Source: Saccharomyces paradoxus (lineage: Eukaryota > Ascomycota > Saccharomycetes > Saccharomycetales > Saccharomycetaceae). From it: DNA of 64,000 nt. Each line of letters opens with the position of its first letter. Within the stretch, counting starts at the first letter, position 1. The position numbers were made by a program, and so were the translations under genes. Of the stretch, positions 53,028 to 63,392 are shown in pieces. The notes under the pieces were generated by a model. That model was not told the origin of the DNA and did not search any database. It saw only the letters and a list, made by a program, of their open reading frames with translations. The stretch spans positions 1-64,000 of the forward strand of contig NC_047487.1 in NCBI RefSeq assembly GCF_002079055.1, given 5' to 3'.

Positions 53028-55592
53028 ATGGCGATCCAAACCCGTTTTGCCTCGGGCACATCTTTATCCGATCTGAAACCCAAACCAAGTGCAACTTCCA
53101 TTTCCATACCCATGCAAAACGTCATGAACAAGCCTGTCACTGAACAGGACTCACTTTTTCACATATGTGCCAACATCCGGAGAAGGCTGGAGGTGTTGCC
53201 TCAGCTCAAACCCTTTTTGCAATTGGCCTACCAGTCGAGCGAGGTCTTAAGTGAAAGACAATCTCTGCTGCTTTCCCAAAAGCAGCATCAGGAGCTGCTC
53301 AAGTCGAATGGCGCTAACCGAGACAGTAACGACATGGCACCCACTTTACGATCGAGTTCTATATCCACAGCCACCAGTCTCATGTCAATGGAAGGTATAT
53401 CATATACGAGCTCGAATCCCTCGGTCAGCCCAAATATGGAGGACACTTTACTGACTTTTAGTATGGGTATTTTGCCCATTACCATGGATTGCGACCCTGT
53501 GACACAATTATCACAGTTGTTTCAACAAGGGGCACCGCTGTGTATACTCTTTAACTCTGTCAAACCGCAGTTCAAACTGCCAGTAATAGCTTCTGACGAT
53601 TTGAAAGTCTGTAAAAAATCCATCTACGATTTCATATTGGGGTGCAAGAAGCATTTTGCATTTAATGATGAGGAACTTTTTACGATATCCGATGTCTTTG
53701 CCAACTCTACTTCACAACTAGTGAAAGTGCTAGAAGTGGTGGAAACGCTTATGAACTCCTGCCCTACTATTTTCCCCTCTAGGAGCAAAACACAACAAAT
53801 TATGAATGCGGAAAACCAACATCAACATCAGCCTCAGCAGTTATCAAAGAAGCATAACGATTACGTTAAAATTATCAAGGAATTTGTTGCAACGGAAAGA
53901 AAATATGTTCATGACTTAGAAATTTTGGATAAATATAGACAGCAGTTATTGGACAGCAATCTAATAACGTCTGAAGAGTTGTATATGTTGTTTCCCAACT
54001 TGGGCGATGCTATAGATTTCCAAAGAAGATTCCTAATATCCTTGGAGATAAATGCTCTAGTGGAACCTTCCAAACAAAGAATCGGAGCCCTTTTCATGCA
54101 TTCCAAGCATTTTTTCAAGCTATATGAACCTTGGTCCATTGGCCAAAATGCAGCCATCGAATTCCTCTCTTCAACTTTACACAAGATGAGAGTTGATGAA
54201 TCACAGAAGTTCATAATTAACAATAAACTGGAATTACAGTCCTTCCTTTATAAACCCGTGCAAAGACTTTGTAGGTATCCCCTGTTGGTCAAAGAACTGC
54301 TGGCTGAATCGAGTGACGATAACAATACGAAAGAACTTGAAGCTGCTTTGGATATCTCCAAGAATATTGCAAGAAGTATCAATGAAAATCAAAGAAGAAC
54401 AGAAAATCATCAAGTGGTGAAAAAACTTTATGGTAGGGTGGTGAATTGGAAGGGTTATAGAATCTCTAAGTTCGGTGAGTTATTATATTTCGATAAAGTG
54501 TTCATTTCAACAACGAACAGCTCCTCGGAACCTGAAAGAGAATTTGAGGTTTACCTTTTTGAAAAAATCATCATTCTTTTTTCAGAAGTGGTAACTAAGA
54601 AATCCACTTCATCGCTAATTCTTAAGAAGAAATCTTCAACCTCAGCATCAATGTCCGCCTCGAATATAACGGACAACAATGGCAGCCCTCACCACAATTA
54701 CCATAAGAGGCATAGCAATAGTAGTACCAGTAATAATATCCATTTATCTTCGTCATCAGCAGCGGCGATAATACATTCCAGTAGCAATAGCAGTGACACC
54801 AATTCGAACAACTCGTCATCATCCTCACTATTCAAGCTATCCGCTAACGAACCTAAACTGGATTTAAGAGGTAGAATTATGATAATGAATTTGAACCAAA
54901 TAATACCGCAAAATAACAGGTCATTAAATATAACATGGGAATCCATAAAAGAGCAAGGTAATTTTCTTCTGAAGTTTAAAAATGAGGAAACAAGAGATAA
55001 TTGGTCATCGTGTTTACAACAATTGATCCATGATTTGAAGAATGAACAGTTTAAAGCAAGGCATCACTCGACAACATCGACGACCTCATCTACAGCTAAA
55101 TCATCTTCATTAATGTCACCTACGTCAACTATGAATACGCCAAATCATCACAACAGCCGCCAGACACACGATAGTATGGCTTCTTTCTCCAGTTCTCATA
55201 TGAAAAGGGTTTCGGATGTCTTACCTAAACGGAGAACCACTTCATCGAGTTTCGAAAGTGAGATTAAATCCATCTCAGAAAACTTCAAAAATTCTATTCC
55301 AGAATCTTCCATACTCTTCAGGATATCGTATAATAACAACAGTACTAGTACTACTAGTAGCGAGATTTTCACACTTCTAGTAGAAAAAGTTTGGAATTTT
55401 GACGATTTGATAGTGGCAATCAATTCCAAGATTTCGAATACACATAATAACACTGTTCCGCCAATCACCAAGATCAAATATCAAGATGAAGATGGGGATT
55501 TTGTTGTGTTAGGCAGCGATGAAGATTGGAATGTTGCTAAAGAAATGTTGGCAGAAAACAATGAGAAATTCTTGAATATTCGTTTGTATTGA
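53028..55592 (+). CDS. CDC24: Guanine nucleotide exchange factor for Cdc42
   Basis: An 854-aa Dbl-family exchange factor essential for bud-site and mating polarity. N-terminal calponin-homology-like region to about residue 245; DH domain at about 280-450 (KIIKEFVATERKYVHDLEIL to QSFLYKPVQRLCRYPLL); PH domain at about 475-670 interrupted by a long Ser/Asn-rich insert (about 530-610). A Ser/Thr-rich linker and a C-terminal PB1 domain (about 760-854) with the acidic DEDGDFVVLGSDEDW motif that binds Bem1 follow. Length equals the reference. Confidence 0.98.
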   Translation: MAIQTRFASGTSLSDLKPKPSATSISIPMQNVMNKPVTEQDSLFHICANIRRRLEVLPQLKPFLQLAYQSSEVLSERQSLLLSQKQHQELLKSNGANRDSNDMAPTLRSSSISTATSLMSMEGISYTSSNPSVSPNMEDTLLTFSMGILPITMDCDPVTQLSQLFQQGAPLCILFNSVKPQFKLPVIASDDLKVCKKSIYDFILGCKKHFAFNDEELFTISDVFANSTSQLVKVLEVVETLMNSCPTIFPSRSKTQQIMNAENQHQHQPQQLSKKHNDYVKIIKEFVATERKYVHDLEILDKYRQQLLDSNLITSEELYMLFPNLGDAIDFQRRFLISLEINALVEPSKQRIGALFMHSKHFFKLYEPWSIGQNAAIEFLSSTLHKMRVDESQKFIINNKLELQSFLYKPVQRLCRYPLLVKELLAESSDDNNTKELEAALDISKNIARSINENQRRTENHQVVKKLYGRVVNWKGYRISKFGELLYFDKVFISTTNSSSEPEREFEVYLFEKIIILFSEVVTKKSTSSLILKKKSSTSASMSASNITDNNGSPHHNYHKRHSNSSTSNNIHLSSSSAAAIIHSSSNSSDTNSNNSSSSSLFKLSANEPKLDLRGRIMIMNLNQIIPQNNRSLNITWESIKEQGNFLLKFKNEETRDNWSSCLQQLIHDLKNEQFKARHHSTTSTTSSTAKSSSLMSPTSTMNTPNHHNSRQTHDSMASFSSSHMKRVSDVLPKRRTTSSSFESEIKSISENFKNSIPESSILFRISYNNNSTSTTSSEIFTLLVEKVWNFDDLIVAINSKISNTHNNTVPPITKIKYQDEDGDFVVLGSDEDWNVAKEMLAENNEKFLNIRLY

Positions 55593-55970
55593 TAAATAGA
55601 GCAAGTACAGCAAACATTAAGTAATTCAAGAAAAAACCTTAGATAGAGAAGAGCAGATGTTGAAGTTATATCCATTATATTCGATCGACACTTAATATTA
55701 AAATATTTATGTGGAGGGTGAGAAAAAATGTATAATATGATTAAAGAAATAAAGAGAGGAACGATAATAATACGTCTAGATCGCTTTTTAGGTGGTGTGT
55801 TTTTATAATTTTTTTTTTTTTTTTTGGTAATTCTATGCAAATGTAATATAAGTATTTAGAAAAATAATGAGTCCTGTGAAAATAAAAAGAAAAAAAGATC
55901 ATCAATGTATGTTAACATATTTGCTTTGCGTATTTTAATTTAGTTGTTGTTAAATGCATTTTTTGTCGTT
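55593..55970. other. CDC24-CLN3 convergent intergenic region
   Basis: Terminators of two convergent genes; it contains a T run of about 17 bases near 55809-55825. Nothing else is seen. Confidence 0.5.
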
Positions 55971-57710
55971 TCAGCGAGTTTTCTTGAGGTTGCTACTATC
56001 ATTAAAATCACAATCCACAGAGGAAGTCGATCTCTTTTTCAGTTGTGTTGGGGCGGCGCATGGGTGAGCATTGGTCATGGGCCTGACAGGGAATAATCTT
56101 TTTGAACGCACAGATAAATTTTGTAGTAATTTTCTATTTGACATAAGAGATGGTGTGGTAGGAGTTAGTGGACTTGGCCAAAAGATGCTTGAATTTTGTG
56201 GGATGCTCAGTGACCTTTTAAAAGAGTTTTGAGTAGAAGAGAACGAACCTGAATGTGAATGGTGTGATGCAGAGTCTGGGGTCGTCATTGAACTTGAAGT
56301 CTTGTAAGGAGAATTGAATGGAGATGGAGAGGAGGAAGATGACGTTGGAGTGAAAGCAAAGGGTGGAGAAATGTTCTCTTTGGTTAACCTTCTTAAATGA
56401 GTGTGATCCGAGAAGTAGTCTGTAGCTGCAGATGAAACCGTGGCGCTCTTGGGAGTAGTAGCATTGGAGTAAACACAAGTCAATGAATCGTAGTCAAAGG
56501 ACTGAGAAAAGATGTTAGTATACATGGTTTCCAATTCCTGTGAACGGTAGAATTCTTCCAGTTTCAATTGAATACAATAGTTTTGTAATGCGTCCAAGAG
56601 AGACTTTGCTAAAGAGGTCTTATTGTTGTTCAAATATTTTGATTTGAAACTGGAGGGGAAAGAATCTTGGTCCATTGCTACATCCAATAATGTATTAGAA
56701 ATTTCTGATAATTTGATATCTAGATCTTCGCCGTCTTCCTCCAAAGCCAGATTGAAATTTTCCCAAACATTTGAATTATAGTAGTTCAAAGATAATTTGA
56801 TGAGGTTAATTGCACCCAGTGCAATTAGTGAACGATCATATTTAAATGATAATTCGAGATTGAAGGAAGCTAACTCGCACAACATAATGGCGCCCAATTT
56901 GATCTCGTTGATGTTAAAAGAGGGGCCCTGAGAAGAGGACGATTTATTAATAGCAGTACCAGCAGCGTTATTTAATAAGGCCAGTTTCTGTTGAATGAAA
57001 GCTTCCAAAGGGGCAGAAAGGACAACGCCAGGCGACAACGGGGACGTGGATTGGAACAAAAAGATGTCGATGTAGGAGTCGAATGTTGCCGATTGACAGA
57101 TGGACCAATCGAGTGATTTGAAAAGATGCATTTCCATAGTTGTGAATTGCTTTATGGAATATTGATTGCAACACAAGTTTTGCAAGACTTTCAAAGTGGC
57201 CATTCTATTCTTGGAATCCCAAAATTTGGACGAAATCCAAAGCGCGGTCAAGGACAAAAGCTGATAGTTGTAACTCTTGATGATAAACCGCGAGGAATAC
57301 TTGTCCAAGATAGTGAAAGTAAGGAACAAAGTCGAGGTAGATAGATTGAGTCTCGTGTGACAGTACATGATGAAGTCAAAGATCAAGAAACGCATCTTTG
57401 GGTTAACCTGCGGCTGAGAGGTAAAGTTGGTCAGGTTATACAGCGGCCTTTCTGTGTGGGAGAGCCGAAAATAATGGTCCAATTGATCATTGTTGTACTC
57501 GCTAATGGCTGAGTGATGTGCTTGTAACTCCCTTTTCACGAGATTAGGGTTTTTAGACTTTGCACTAGCAATGGCCCGCCTCTTTTGCAAGAGCAAGGGC
57601 AAATTTGGACACGAGGCAGCGCTGGCAGCAGCAGTGGCGGTGGAAGTGCCTGTAGCGGTAGCATAGCTTGCATTAGCGTATCTAATTATGGTATCTTTCA
57701 ATATGGCCAT
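55971..57710 (-). CDS. CLN3: G1 cyclin controlling Start
   Basis: A 579-aa cyclin that activates Cdc28 early in G1 to trigger SBF/MBF transcription by relieving Whi5. Cyclin box at about residues 95-230 (FLIFDFIMYCHTRLNLS to FKSLDWSICQSATFDSYIDI). A long Ser/Thr/Pro-rich PEST tail makes it unstable, and a basic nuclear signal lies near the end (LKKRSTSS and LKKTR). It is one residue shorter than S288C Cln3. The long leader has a uORF, and Mcm1-type sites lie about 0.9 kb upstream. Confidence 0.97.
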   Translation of the reverse strand: MAILKDTIIRYANASYATATGTSTATAAASAASCPNLPLLLQKRRAIASAKSKNPNLVKRELQAHHSAISEYNNDQLDHYFRLSHTERPLYNLTNFTSQPQVNPKMRFLIFDFIMYCHTRLNLSTSTLFLTFTILDKYSSRFIIKSYNYQLLSLTALWISSKFWDSKNRMATLKVLQNLCCNQYSIKQFTTMEMHLFKSLDWSICQSATFDSYIDIFLFQSTSPLSPGVVLSAPLEAFIQQKLALLNNAAGTAINKSSSSQGPSFNINEIKLGAIMLCELASFNLELSFKYDRSLIALGAINLIKLSLNYYNSNVWENFNLALEEDGEDLDIKLSEISNTLLDVAMDQDSFPSSFKSKYLNNNKTSLAKSLLDALQNYCIQLKLEEFYRSQELETMYTNIFSQSFDYDSLTCVYSNATTPKSATVSSAATDYFSDHTHLRRLTKENISPPFAFTPTSSSSSPSPFNSPYKTSSSMTTPDSASHHSHSGSFSSTQNSFKRSLSIPQNSSIFWPSPLTPTTPSLMSNRKLLQNLSVRSKRLFPVRPMTNAHPCAAPTQLKKRSTSSVDCDFNDSSNLKKTR

Positions 57711-58012
57711 GGTACAGAAAGCGTATCAAATGAGTGTCTTGAACGAGAGTAAAAAGGAAATGCAATGGAATGTAAGAAATGCTATGGGTCAGAAAAGAAA
57801 TGCAGAGGAGATAAACCGAATGAGGAAATGCAATGGATACGTTGAGTTGGAAGTGGGAGCTTGTGACTGGGATTCGAGTGGATGCTTGCTTCTGATGCTA
57901 GTATAGAGAAAAAAGAGGGAGAAAAGAAAAGAGAAATAGAAAAAGGTTGGTTTAAGTCAGCAGAGGAGACTATTCGGGCAATTCGTTTCCTAATAAGTAT
58001 AATCCTCTTTCC

Positions 58013-58024
58013 TCAGAAATCCAT
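58013..58024 (-). promoter_or_regulatory. CLN3 leader uORF, four codons including stop
   Basis: On the minus strand ATG GAT TTC TGA lies with its ATG 314 bp upstream of the CLN3 ATG. This equals the known S. cerevisiae CLN3 uORF position (about -315), which lowers CLN3 translation in poor nutrients. No other ATG on this strand occurs between it and the CLN3 start. Confidence 0.85.
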
Positions 58025-58590
58025 TTGACTGGCAGACTCACTAGTAGAAGAAAAACAAGAAAGAAATTGTGTGAAAGTACACTATACAAGAAAATGTTTA
58101 AGAAGAAGATTAAATGCTCGAGGGAAGTGCAGATATACAAATTATAAATAGGTAAGAGGAAGAAAAAAAAAGATGAGGGCAAAAAACTAAGGCCAAATAT
58201 GGAAATGTGGCAGAGGAACAGCAATCCGATAGTAATTATGCAACTTGATCATTACAGTGAGAACAGGCTTGGTAATTTCTTTTTCTTGCCTGATAATTTT
58301 TCACTTTTTCTTTTTTTTTTCTTCAAAGTGCACAATTTAGGGTTTGAGCACAGCGTTTAGTTGCGACACTTCCCCAGGAGGAAAATCGGCCACTTTTGCT
58401 GGGGGAGGGAAGAAGGGGGGAAGAGCTTAGAAAGCCCTATCGCAATGAGAGGGACTGATCCATATCAGCATACTTTTGGTATCATCACGGTGGCAGAATT
58501 GAGATAGTGAATGAGTTAGCTGTTTTACAGGCCAAGTGCCCAAACGAGACGAATGGCGACATTTGCCCGTCAAGAAAACCCGCCGAATTT

Positions 58591-58606
58591 TTTCCTAAAT
58601 TGGTAA
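58591..58606 (+). promoter_or_regulatory. Mcm1-type site upstream of CLN3
   Basis: TTTCCTAAATTGGTAA matches the extended Mcm1 consensus TTWCCYAAWNNGGTAA at every position, with a perfect CArG core (CC, six A/T, GG) at 58594-58603. It is about 0.88 kb from the CLN3 ATG, 37 bp from the palindrome. Confidence 0.75.
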
Positions 58607-58637
58607 AACAGCCATGCACCGCAGCACGTCGACGAGT

Positions 58638-58679
58638 TCATATTTCCGATTTGGGAAATTTCCCAAATCGGAAATATGA
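58638..58679. promoter_or_regulatory. Perfect 42-bp palindrome of two ECB-like sites upstream of CLN3
   Basis: The left arm 58638-58658 and right arm 58659-58679 are exact reverse complements with no spacer. Each arm contains a 16-bp early cell-cycle box-like site, TTTCCGATTTGGGAAA at 58643-58658 and its mirror TTTCCCAAATCGGAAA at 58659-58674. The ECB (TTTCCCNNTNAGGAAA) drives M/G1 expression of CLN3 through Mcm1 with Yox1/Yhp1. Each site differs from that consensus at two defined positions. Confidence 0.75.
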
Positions 58680-58891
58680 CCCGTGCGGGCGTCTCTGTCA
58701 GCCCCGTGGTCGCGAGCACAGAAGGTGCCGTACCCCTGGGGGTAGTTTTTTACCGCCGTGGCACACGATAAAGGTGCAACTTCTGATAATCGAAGTGAAT
58801 AATTAAATGAAAACTAAAATTGATTGTGGCTGCTCTAGGACATTATTTTTTACTTGGCTATTTACACGTACTTACGCTGGCTGTATATCAT

Positions 58892-59704
58892 TTAAGGGGC
58901 CGAGGACGAAGAGGGCGGACCCGAGATCATCCGGTCTAAGAAACGGGTCATCCGGTCCTTAGCACTGTCTACACTATCTAGGGCAGGACGGACATCCACG
59001 TGGAAAGTAGGCATTCCGTTTTCGTCGTCAGGCCCTCCGTAGAAATCCAATATGTATCTAACTTCTTTGAAGGCTGGAGGTTGTTGCTCCGCTTTACGCT
59101 CGCCTCGGAGTACAATCCAGTCGTGCCTGTCGAAAGGCAGTTCTTGGCTGAAGTGGGAAGGGAACAGGAGGCCGCACAGGTGCATCCAACGGGCGCGAGG
59201 ACTCAAGACGCCCGGTTTTCCCATGAATTTCAATAGCTTAGGTTGCACATGGCTCTCATCTGTGTGCGGTTTTTCCCATTCGAGCACTTCCTGCCAGCAC
59301 CCTTCATTTAGAAAATTGTGGACCTGCACCATAGACTCGACTGCATCCTCGGCGACTTCGCCGCTATCGCTAATCTTGCCCTTTCTAACCATAGCATTGT
59401 ACATCTGCTGTGGAGAAGGATACTCCCAGAACTCGTTACTGTCTGGACTCTTGGGTATGCTGGAGATAGTCCGATCAACGGGCAAGTCCATCTTTTGGCC
59501 AGGCTGTTTGGATGCAGCCAACTCTGGCATATTGTTCAGCGGGTTTATTCTGTCTTCATCTCCTTGCATAACAGGGCACTCGGAAGGTGGTGGTGACGAC
59601 GACGACGACGACTCGTGCATGACTGGACACCCTGACATGGATGTTGCTGCTGCCCCACCAACATTTTTACCCGTATTTTTTTGATCTGCCCAAAACCAAC
59701 CCAT
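58892..59704 (-). CDS. CYC3: Cytochrome c heme lyase
   Basis: A 270-aa holocytochrome c synthase of the mitochondrial intermembrane space, which attaches heme to the CXXCH of apocytochrome c. Two Cys-Pro-Val heme regulatory motifs at 26-28 and 43-45 sit in the Ser/Pro-rich N-terminus. The conserved body runs from EFWEYPSPQQMYNAMVRKGK through NEGCWQEVLEWE and FDRHDWIVLRG to YYGGPDDENGMPTFHVDVRP-like text. It is one residue longer than S288C Cyc3 (269), the difference lying in the Ser-rich region. Confidence 0.96.
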   Translation of the reverse strand: MGWFWADQKNTGKNVGGAAATSMSGCPVMHESSSSSSPPPSECPVMQGDEDRINPLNNMPELAASKQPGQKMDLPVDRTISSIPKSPDSNEFWEYPSPQQMYNAMVRKGKISDSGEVAEDAVESMVQVHNFLNEGCWQEVLEWEKPHTDESHVQPKLLKFMGKPGVLSPRARWMHLCGLLFPSHFSQELPFDRHDWIVLRGERKAEQQPPAFKEVRYILDFYGGPDDENGMPTFHVDVRPALDSVDSAKDRMTRFLDRMISGPPSSSSAP

Positions 59705-60581
59705 TTTTTGTAGTTTGTACTATATTTGTTTTGCTTTATGTGCGCTATTCGTATGCTATCTATTAGCTGCCTATCTCATTTTTCTTGGTATTTGCTTTTA
59801 AAGACGAGAAATTTTTTGATTATCATTTCCCGATGAAAAGAAAAAAAGGGAAAAATCGATAAAAAGAGCCAAGTAGAGAGAACAAAATAGAAAATGAAGT
59901 GGGGGCGAAAACATCCCATGCCGCGCGAGAGATATTTTAATATTTCCGTACTTCACAATATGTGCGGCGCTATCATACGTAACTTTTTTTTTTCTTTAAA
60001 CACGTAATTCGGTCACACTTTTCACAGTGTTGCAAAAACGTCTTAATAGAGTGGTTGGTGCTGTATAATGCAACTTGTTTCCCCTCGAAAGCATTATTGA
60101 TTATTTTGTTTGAACCTGTTGCATTGTTGTATGGCTGTATTGCCACTGGCGTTTTCTTTTAGGCACCTAATATTAAGCGCTACTAAGCCACCCTCACCGT
60201 AAAGTACTTTTCTTAGTTGCATGCTTATTGAGATTGGCCATACATTATGAGGACTCTAGAGGACCGATATGATACACACCAAAAACATAGGCACCGGCGA
60301 TTAGATCAAAGGCCCGGATAGCGAAAAAGCGAATAGAAAAAAAAGAAAAAGGAAAGAAATTGTCCTGGTGAGCGTTGGTGACGATTTCTCATGACTTCCG
60401 TTAGGGTTATTACCGAAGTTTATCAACATTGGAGTAGGTTCGTTTACTACTTCCACATGTAGAGTAAATTAAAGGTACTATGGGCGAGAGAACTCACAGA
60501 TTGCATGACCGTCCGGTAAAGACGAAGGAACCTTTTTCTTTTTCTATATATTATTTCTCATTCTCGGGGAAATTTTGTATC

Positions 60582-60592
60582 TAAACATAAAT
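60582..60592 (-). other. Candidate replication origin core (ACS 11/11)
   Basis: The reverse complement reads ATTTATGTTTA, a perfect WTTTAYRTTTW match in the CYC3-CDC19 intergenic region. By collinearity it falls where I recall ARS106 in S. cerevisiae. Origin function needs flanking B elements, which I cannot verify. Confidence 0.5.
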
Positions 60593-61240
60593 AAGTGAAG
60601 CAGGATAAAAAAAGTAAATGCCCATCTGGGGAATAAGAGGAAAACCGAGGAAAACCGAGGAAAACCTCTATCCCGGCTTATAGAGACAAATAACAATTTC
60701 CTTGCGGATACAGATGGGCAACTTTAACTCTTTCCGCGTATAAAACAAGATATTTTCGCTCGGGTGCGTTGCATGAAGAATAACTAAGTCTTTTTCTCCG
60801 GATACAAGAAGAGTTGAAATGAATAAGTTTGGTCGGAAATACCAGCTTCGCCTCCCCTGTTCATAACAATCCCACTTCAATAATTTGAAAAGGTTTATTT
60901 CCGTAACTATTTAAGATGACTTGAGGTGCTGGTACTCTGAAGCTTGGCCTCCGTATAAAGCAATATGTGAAAAAGTTAACTTATTTTTTGTTCTAATTTT
61001 TCATTATTGGACTTGATCCAAATGTAAATAAATAATTCTCAACCGAAAAATGAAAAAAAAAAATAGCCGCCGCGACCCCGGATCGTCGGTTGTGACACCG
61101 TCAGGGTAGCGCCTTTTCCAAATTTTAAAACTAAAAAAAAAGGAAGTGAATAGCTAATTTTTCCGGCACGAAGATTTTCGCTACCCGAAAGTTTTTCCGG
61201 TAGGGCGGATGGAAAAGGAAAGATCAATGAGAAAAAACAT

Positions 61241-61261
61241 ACACCCACACATCGGGCTTCC
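61241..61261 (+). promoter_or_regulatory. CDC19 upstream activating site: Rap1 box plus Gcr1 core
   Basis: ACACCCACACATC at 61241-61253 is a perfect Rap1 site, and CTTCC at 61257-61261 is the Gcr1 core, about 640 bp from the ATG. Adjacent Rap1 and Gcr1 sites drive high expression of yeast glycolytic genes, and the S. cerevisiae PYK1 UAS is at about this distance. Confidence 0.85.
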
Positions 61262-61889
61262 ACAATTTCGGCTCTATTGTTTTCCCATCTCGCGCAACGG
61301 CGGGATTCCTCTATGGCGTGTGATGTGCGTATCTGTTACTTCATCCAGAAACTGGCACTCGACATAACTCTGCCACGTGGGTCGTTTTGCTATTGACGTA
61401 TTGGGAAATTTCCATAGTAGAACTCAACATGGTAGCTACGTAAAAGTGTCCCGTACCGTCACAAAGTGTTCTTCTGCTAATCTTTCTCCTTTCGTTAAAC
61501 TCAGTTGAGTTGAGTGAGTGCTTTTGTTCAAAGGATCTTAGCTAAATGCATATTTTTTTTCTTGGTAATGAATGCTTGTGATGTCTTCCAAGTTATTTCC
61601 TTTCCTTCCCATGATGCTAGGTACCTTTAGTGTCTTCCTGAAAAAAAAAAGGCTCGCCATCAAAACAGTATTCGTTGGCTTTTTTTTTCTGAATTATAAA
61701 TACTCTTTAGTAACTTTTCATTTTCAAGAACCTCTTTTTTCCGGTTATATATGGCTTTAAAAGATGCTTTCAATATTCTATTTTGTATATAATCTTTTTC
61801 ACATTTCGGTTTTTACTCTTGGCTTGTTTATTATTCTCTATTGATTCTGTTTACAAGATACCAATCAAAACAAATAAAACATCATCACA

Positions 61890-63392
61890 ATGTCTAGATT
61901 AGAAAGATTGACCTCATTAAACGTTGTTGCTGGTTCCGACTTGAGAAGAACCTCCATCATTGGTACCATCGGTCCAAAGACCAACAACCCAGAAACCTTG
62001 GTTGCTTTGAGAAAGGCTGGTTTGAACATTGTTCGTATGAACTTCTCTCACGGTTCTTACGAATACCACAAGTCTGTCATTGACAACGCCAGAAAGTCCG
62101 AAGAATTGTACCCAGGTAGACCATTGGCTATTGCTTTGGACACCAAGGGTCCAGAAATCAGAACTGGTACCACCACCAACGATGTTGACTACCCAATCCC
62201 ACCAAACCACGAAATGATCTTCACCACTGATGACAAGTACGCCAAGGCTTGTGACGACAAGATTATGTACGTTGACTACAAGAACATCACCAAGGTCATC
62301 TCTGCTGGTAGAATCATCTACGTTGATGATGGTGTTTTGTCTTTCCAAGTTTTGGAAGTCGTTGACGACAAGACTTTGAAGGTCAAGGCCTTGAACGCCG
62401 GTAAGATCTGTTCCCACAAGGGTGTCAACTTACCAGGTACCGATGTCGATTTGCCAGCTTTGTCTGAAAAGGACAAGGAAGATTTGAGATTCGGTGTCAG
62501 AAACGGTGTCCACATGGTCTTCGCTTCTTTCATCAGAACCGCCAACGATGTTTTGACCATCAGAGAAGTCTTGGGTGAACAAGGTAAGGACGTCAAGATC
62601 ATTGTCAAGATTGAAAACCAACAAGGTGTTAACAACTTTGACGACATCTTGAAGGTCACTGACGGTGTTATGGTTGCCAGAGGTGACTTGGGTATTGAAA
62701 TCCCAGCTCCAGAAGTCTTGGCTGTTCAAAAGAAATTGATCGCTAAGTCTAACTTGGCCGGTAAGCCAGTTATCTGTGCTACCCAAATGTTGGAATCCAT
62801 GACTTACAACCCAAGACCAACCAGAGCTGAAGTTTCCGATGTCGGTAACGCTATCTTGGATGGTGCTGACTGTGTTATGTTGTCCGGTGAAACCGCCAAG
62901 GGTAACTACCCAATCAACGCCGTTACCACCATGGCTGAAACCGCTGTCATTGCTGAACAAGCTATTGCTTACTTGCCAAACTACGATGACATGAGAAACT
63001 GTACTCCAAAGCCAACCTCCACCACTGAAACCGTTGCTGCCTCCGCTGTCGCTGCTGTTTTCGAACAAAAGGCCAAGGCCATCATTGTCTTGTCCACTTC
63101 CGGTACCACCCCAAGATTGGTTTCCAAGTACAGACCAAACTGTCCAATCATCTTGGTTACCAGATGCCCAAGAGCTGCTAGATTCTCTCACTTGTACAGA
63201 GGTGTCTTCCCATTCGTCTTCGAAAAGGAAGCTGTCTCTGACTGGACTGAAGATGTTGAAGCCCGTATCAACTTCGGTATTGAAAAGGCTAAGGAATTCG
63301 GTATCTTGAAGAACGGTGACACTTTCGTCTCCATTCAAGGTTTCAAGGCCGGTGCTGGTCACTCCAACACTTTGCAAGTCTCTACCGTTTAA
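61890..63392 (+). CDS. CDC19: Pyruvate kinase, main isoform
   Basis: A 500-aa enzyme that converts phosphoenolpyruvate and ADP to pyruvate and ATP, the last step of glycolysis, activated by fructose-1,6-bisphosphate. Landmarks: [38 protein letters not shown] (catalytic Lys), [30 protein letters not shown], and the C-terminal effector site around [16 protein letters not shown]. Codon use is strongly biased to preferred yeast codons (GGT, TTG, AAG, AGA), unlike the neighbours, as expected for one of the most expressed genes. Length equals the reference. Confidence 0.99.
   Translation: MSRLERLTSLNVVAGSDLRRTSIIGTIGPKTNNPETLVALRKAGLNIVRMNFSHGSYEYHKSVIDNARKSEELYPGRPLAIALDTKGPEIRTGTTTNDVDYPIPPNHEMIFTTDDKYAKACDDKIMYVDYKNITKVISAGRIIYVDDGVLSFQVLEVVDDKTLKVKALNAGKICSHKGVNLPGTDVDLPALSEKDKEDLRFGVRNGVHMVFASFIRTANDVLTIREVLGEQGKDVKIIVKIENQQGVNNFDDILKVTDGVMVARGDLGIEIPAPEVLAVQKKLIAKSNLAGKPVICATQMLESMTYNPRPTRAEVSDVGNAILDGADCVMLSGETAKGNYPINAVTTMAETAVIAEQAIAYLPNYDDMRNCTPKPTSTTETVAASAVAAVFEQKAKAIIVLSTSGTTPRLVSKYRPNCPIILVTRCPRAARFSHLYRGVFPFVFEKEAVSDWTEDVEARINFGIEKAKEFGILKNGDTFVSIQGFKAGAGHSNTLQVSTV

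Larger units (their letters stand above)
59705..61889. other. CYC3-CDC19 divergent intergenic region (2.2 kb)
   Basis: It contains the CYC3 promoter, the candidate origin core at 60582-60592, an imperfect direct repeat of AGGAAAACCG at about 60638-60666, and the CDC19 promoter. A CDC19 TATA-like TATATAT lies at 61745-61751. No gene is supported; short ORFs are featureless. Confidence 0.6.

Noticed and set aside
57970-58224. 84-codon minus-strand open frame in the CLN3 leader
   Set aside because: Starts at TTG and is Phe/Leu-rich from pyrimidine-rich leader sequence; the real upstream ORF is the short one at 58013-58024.
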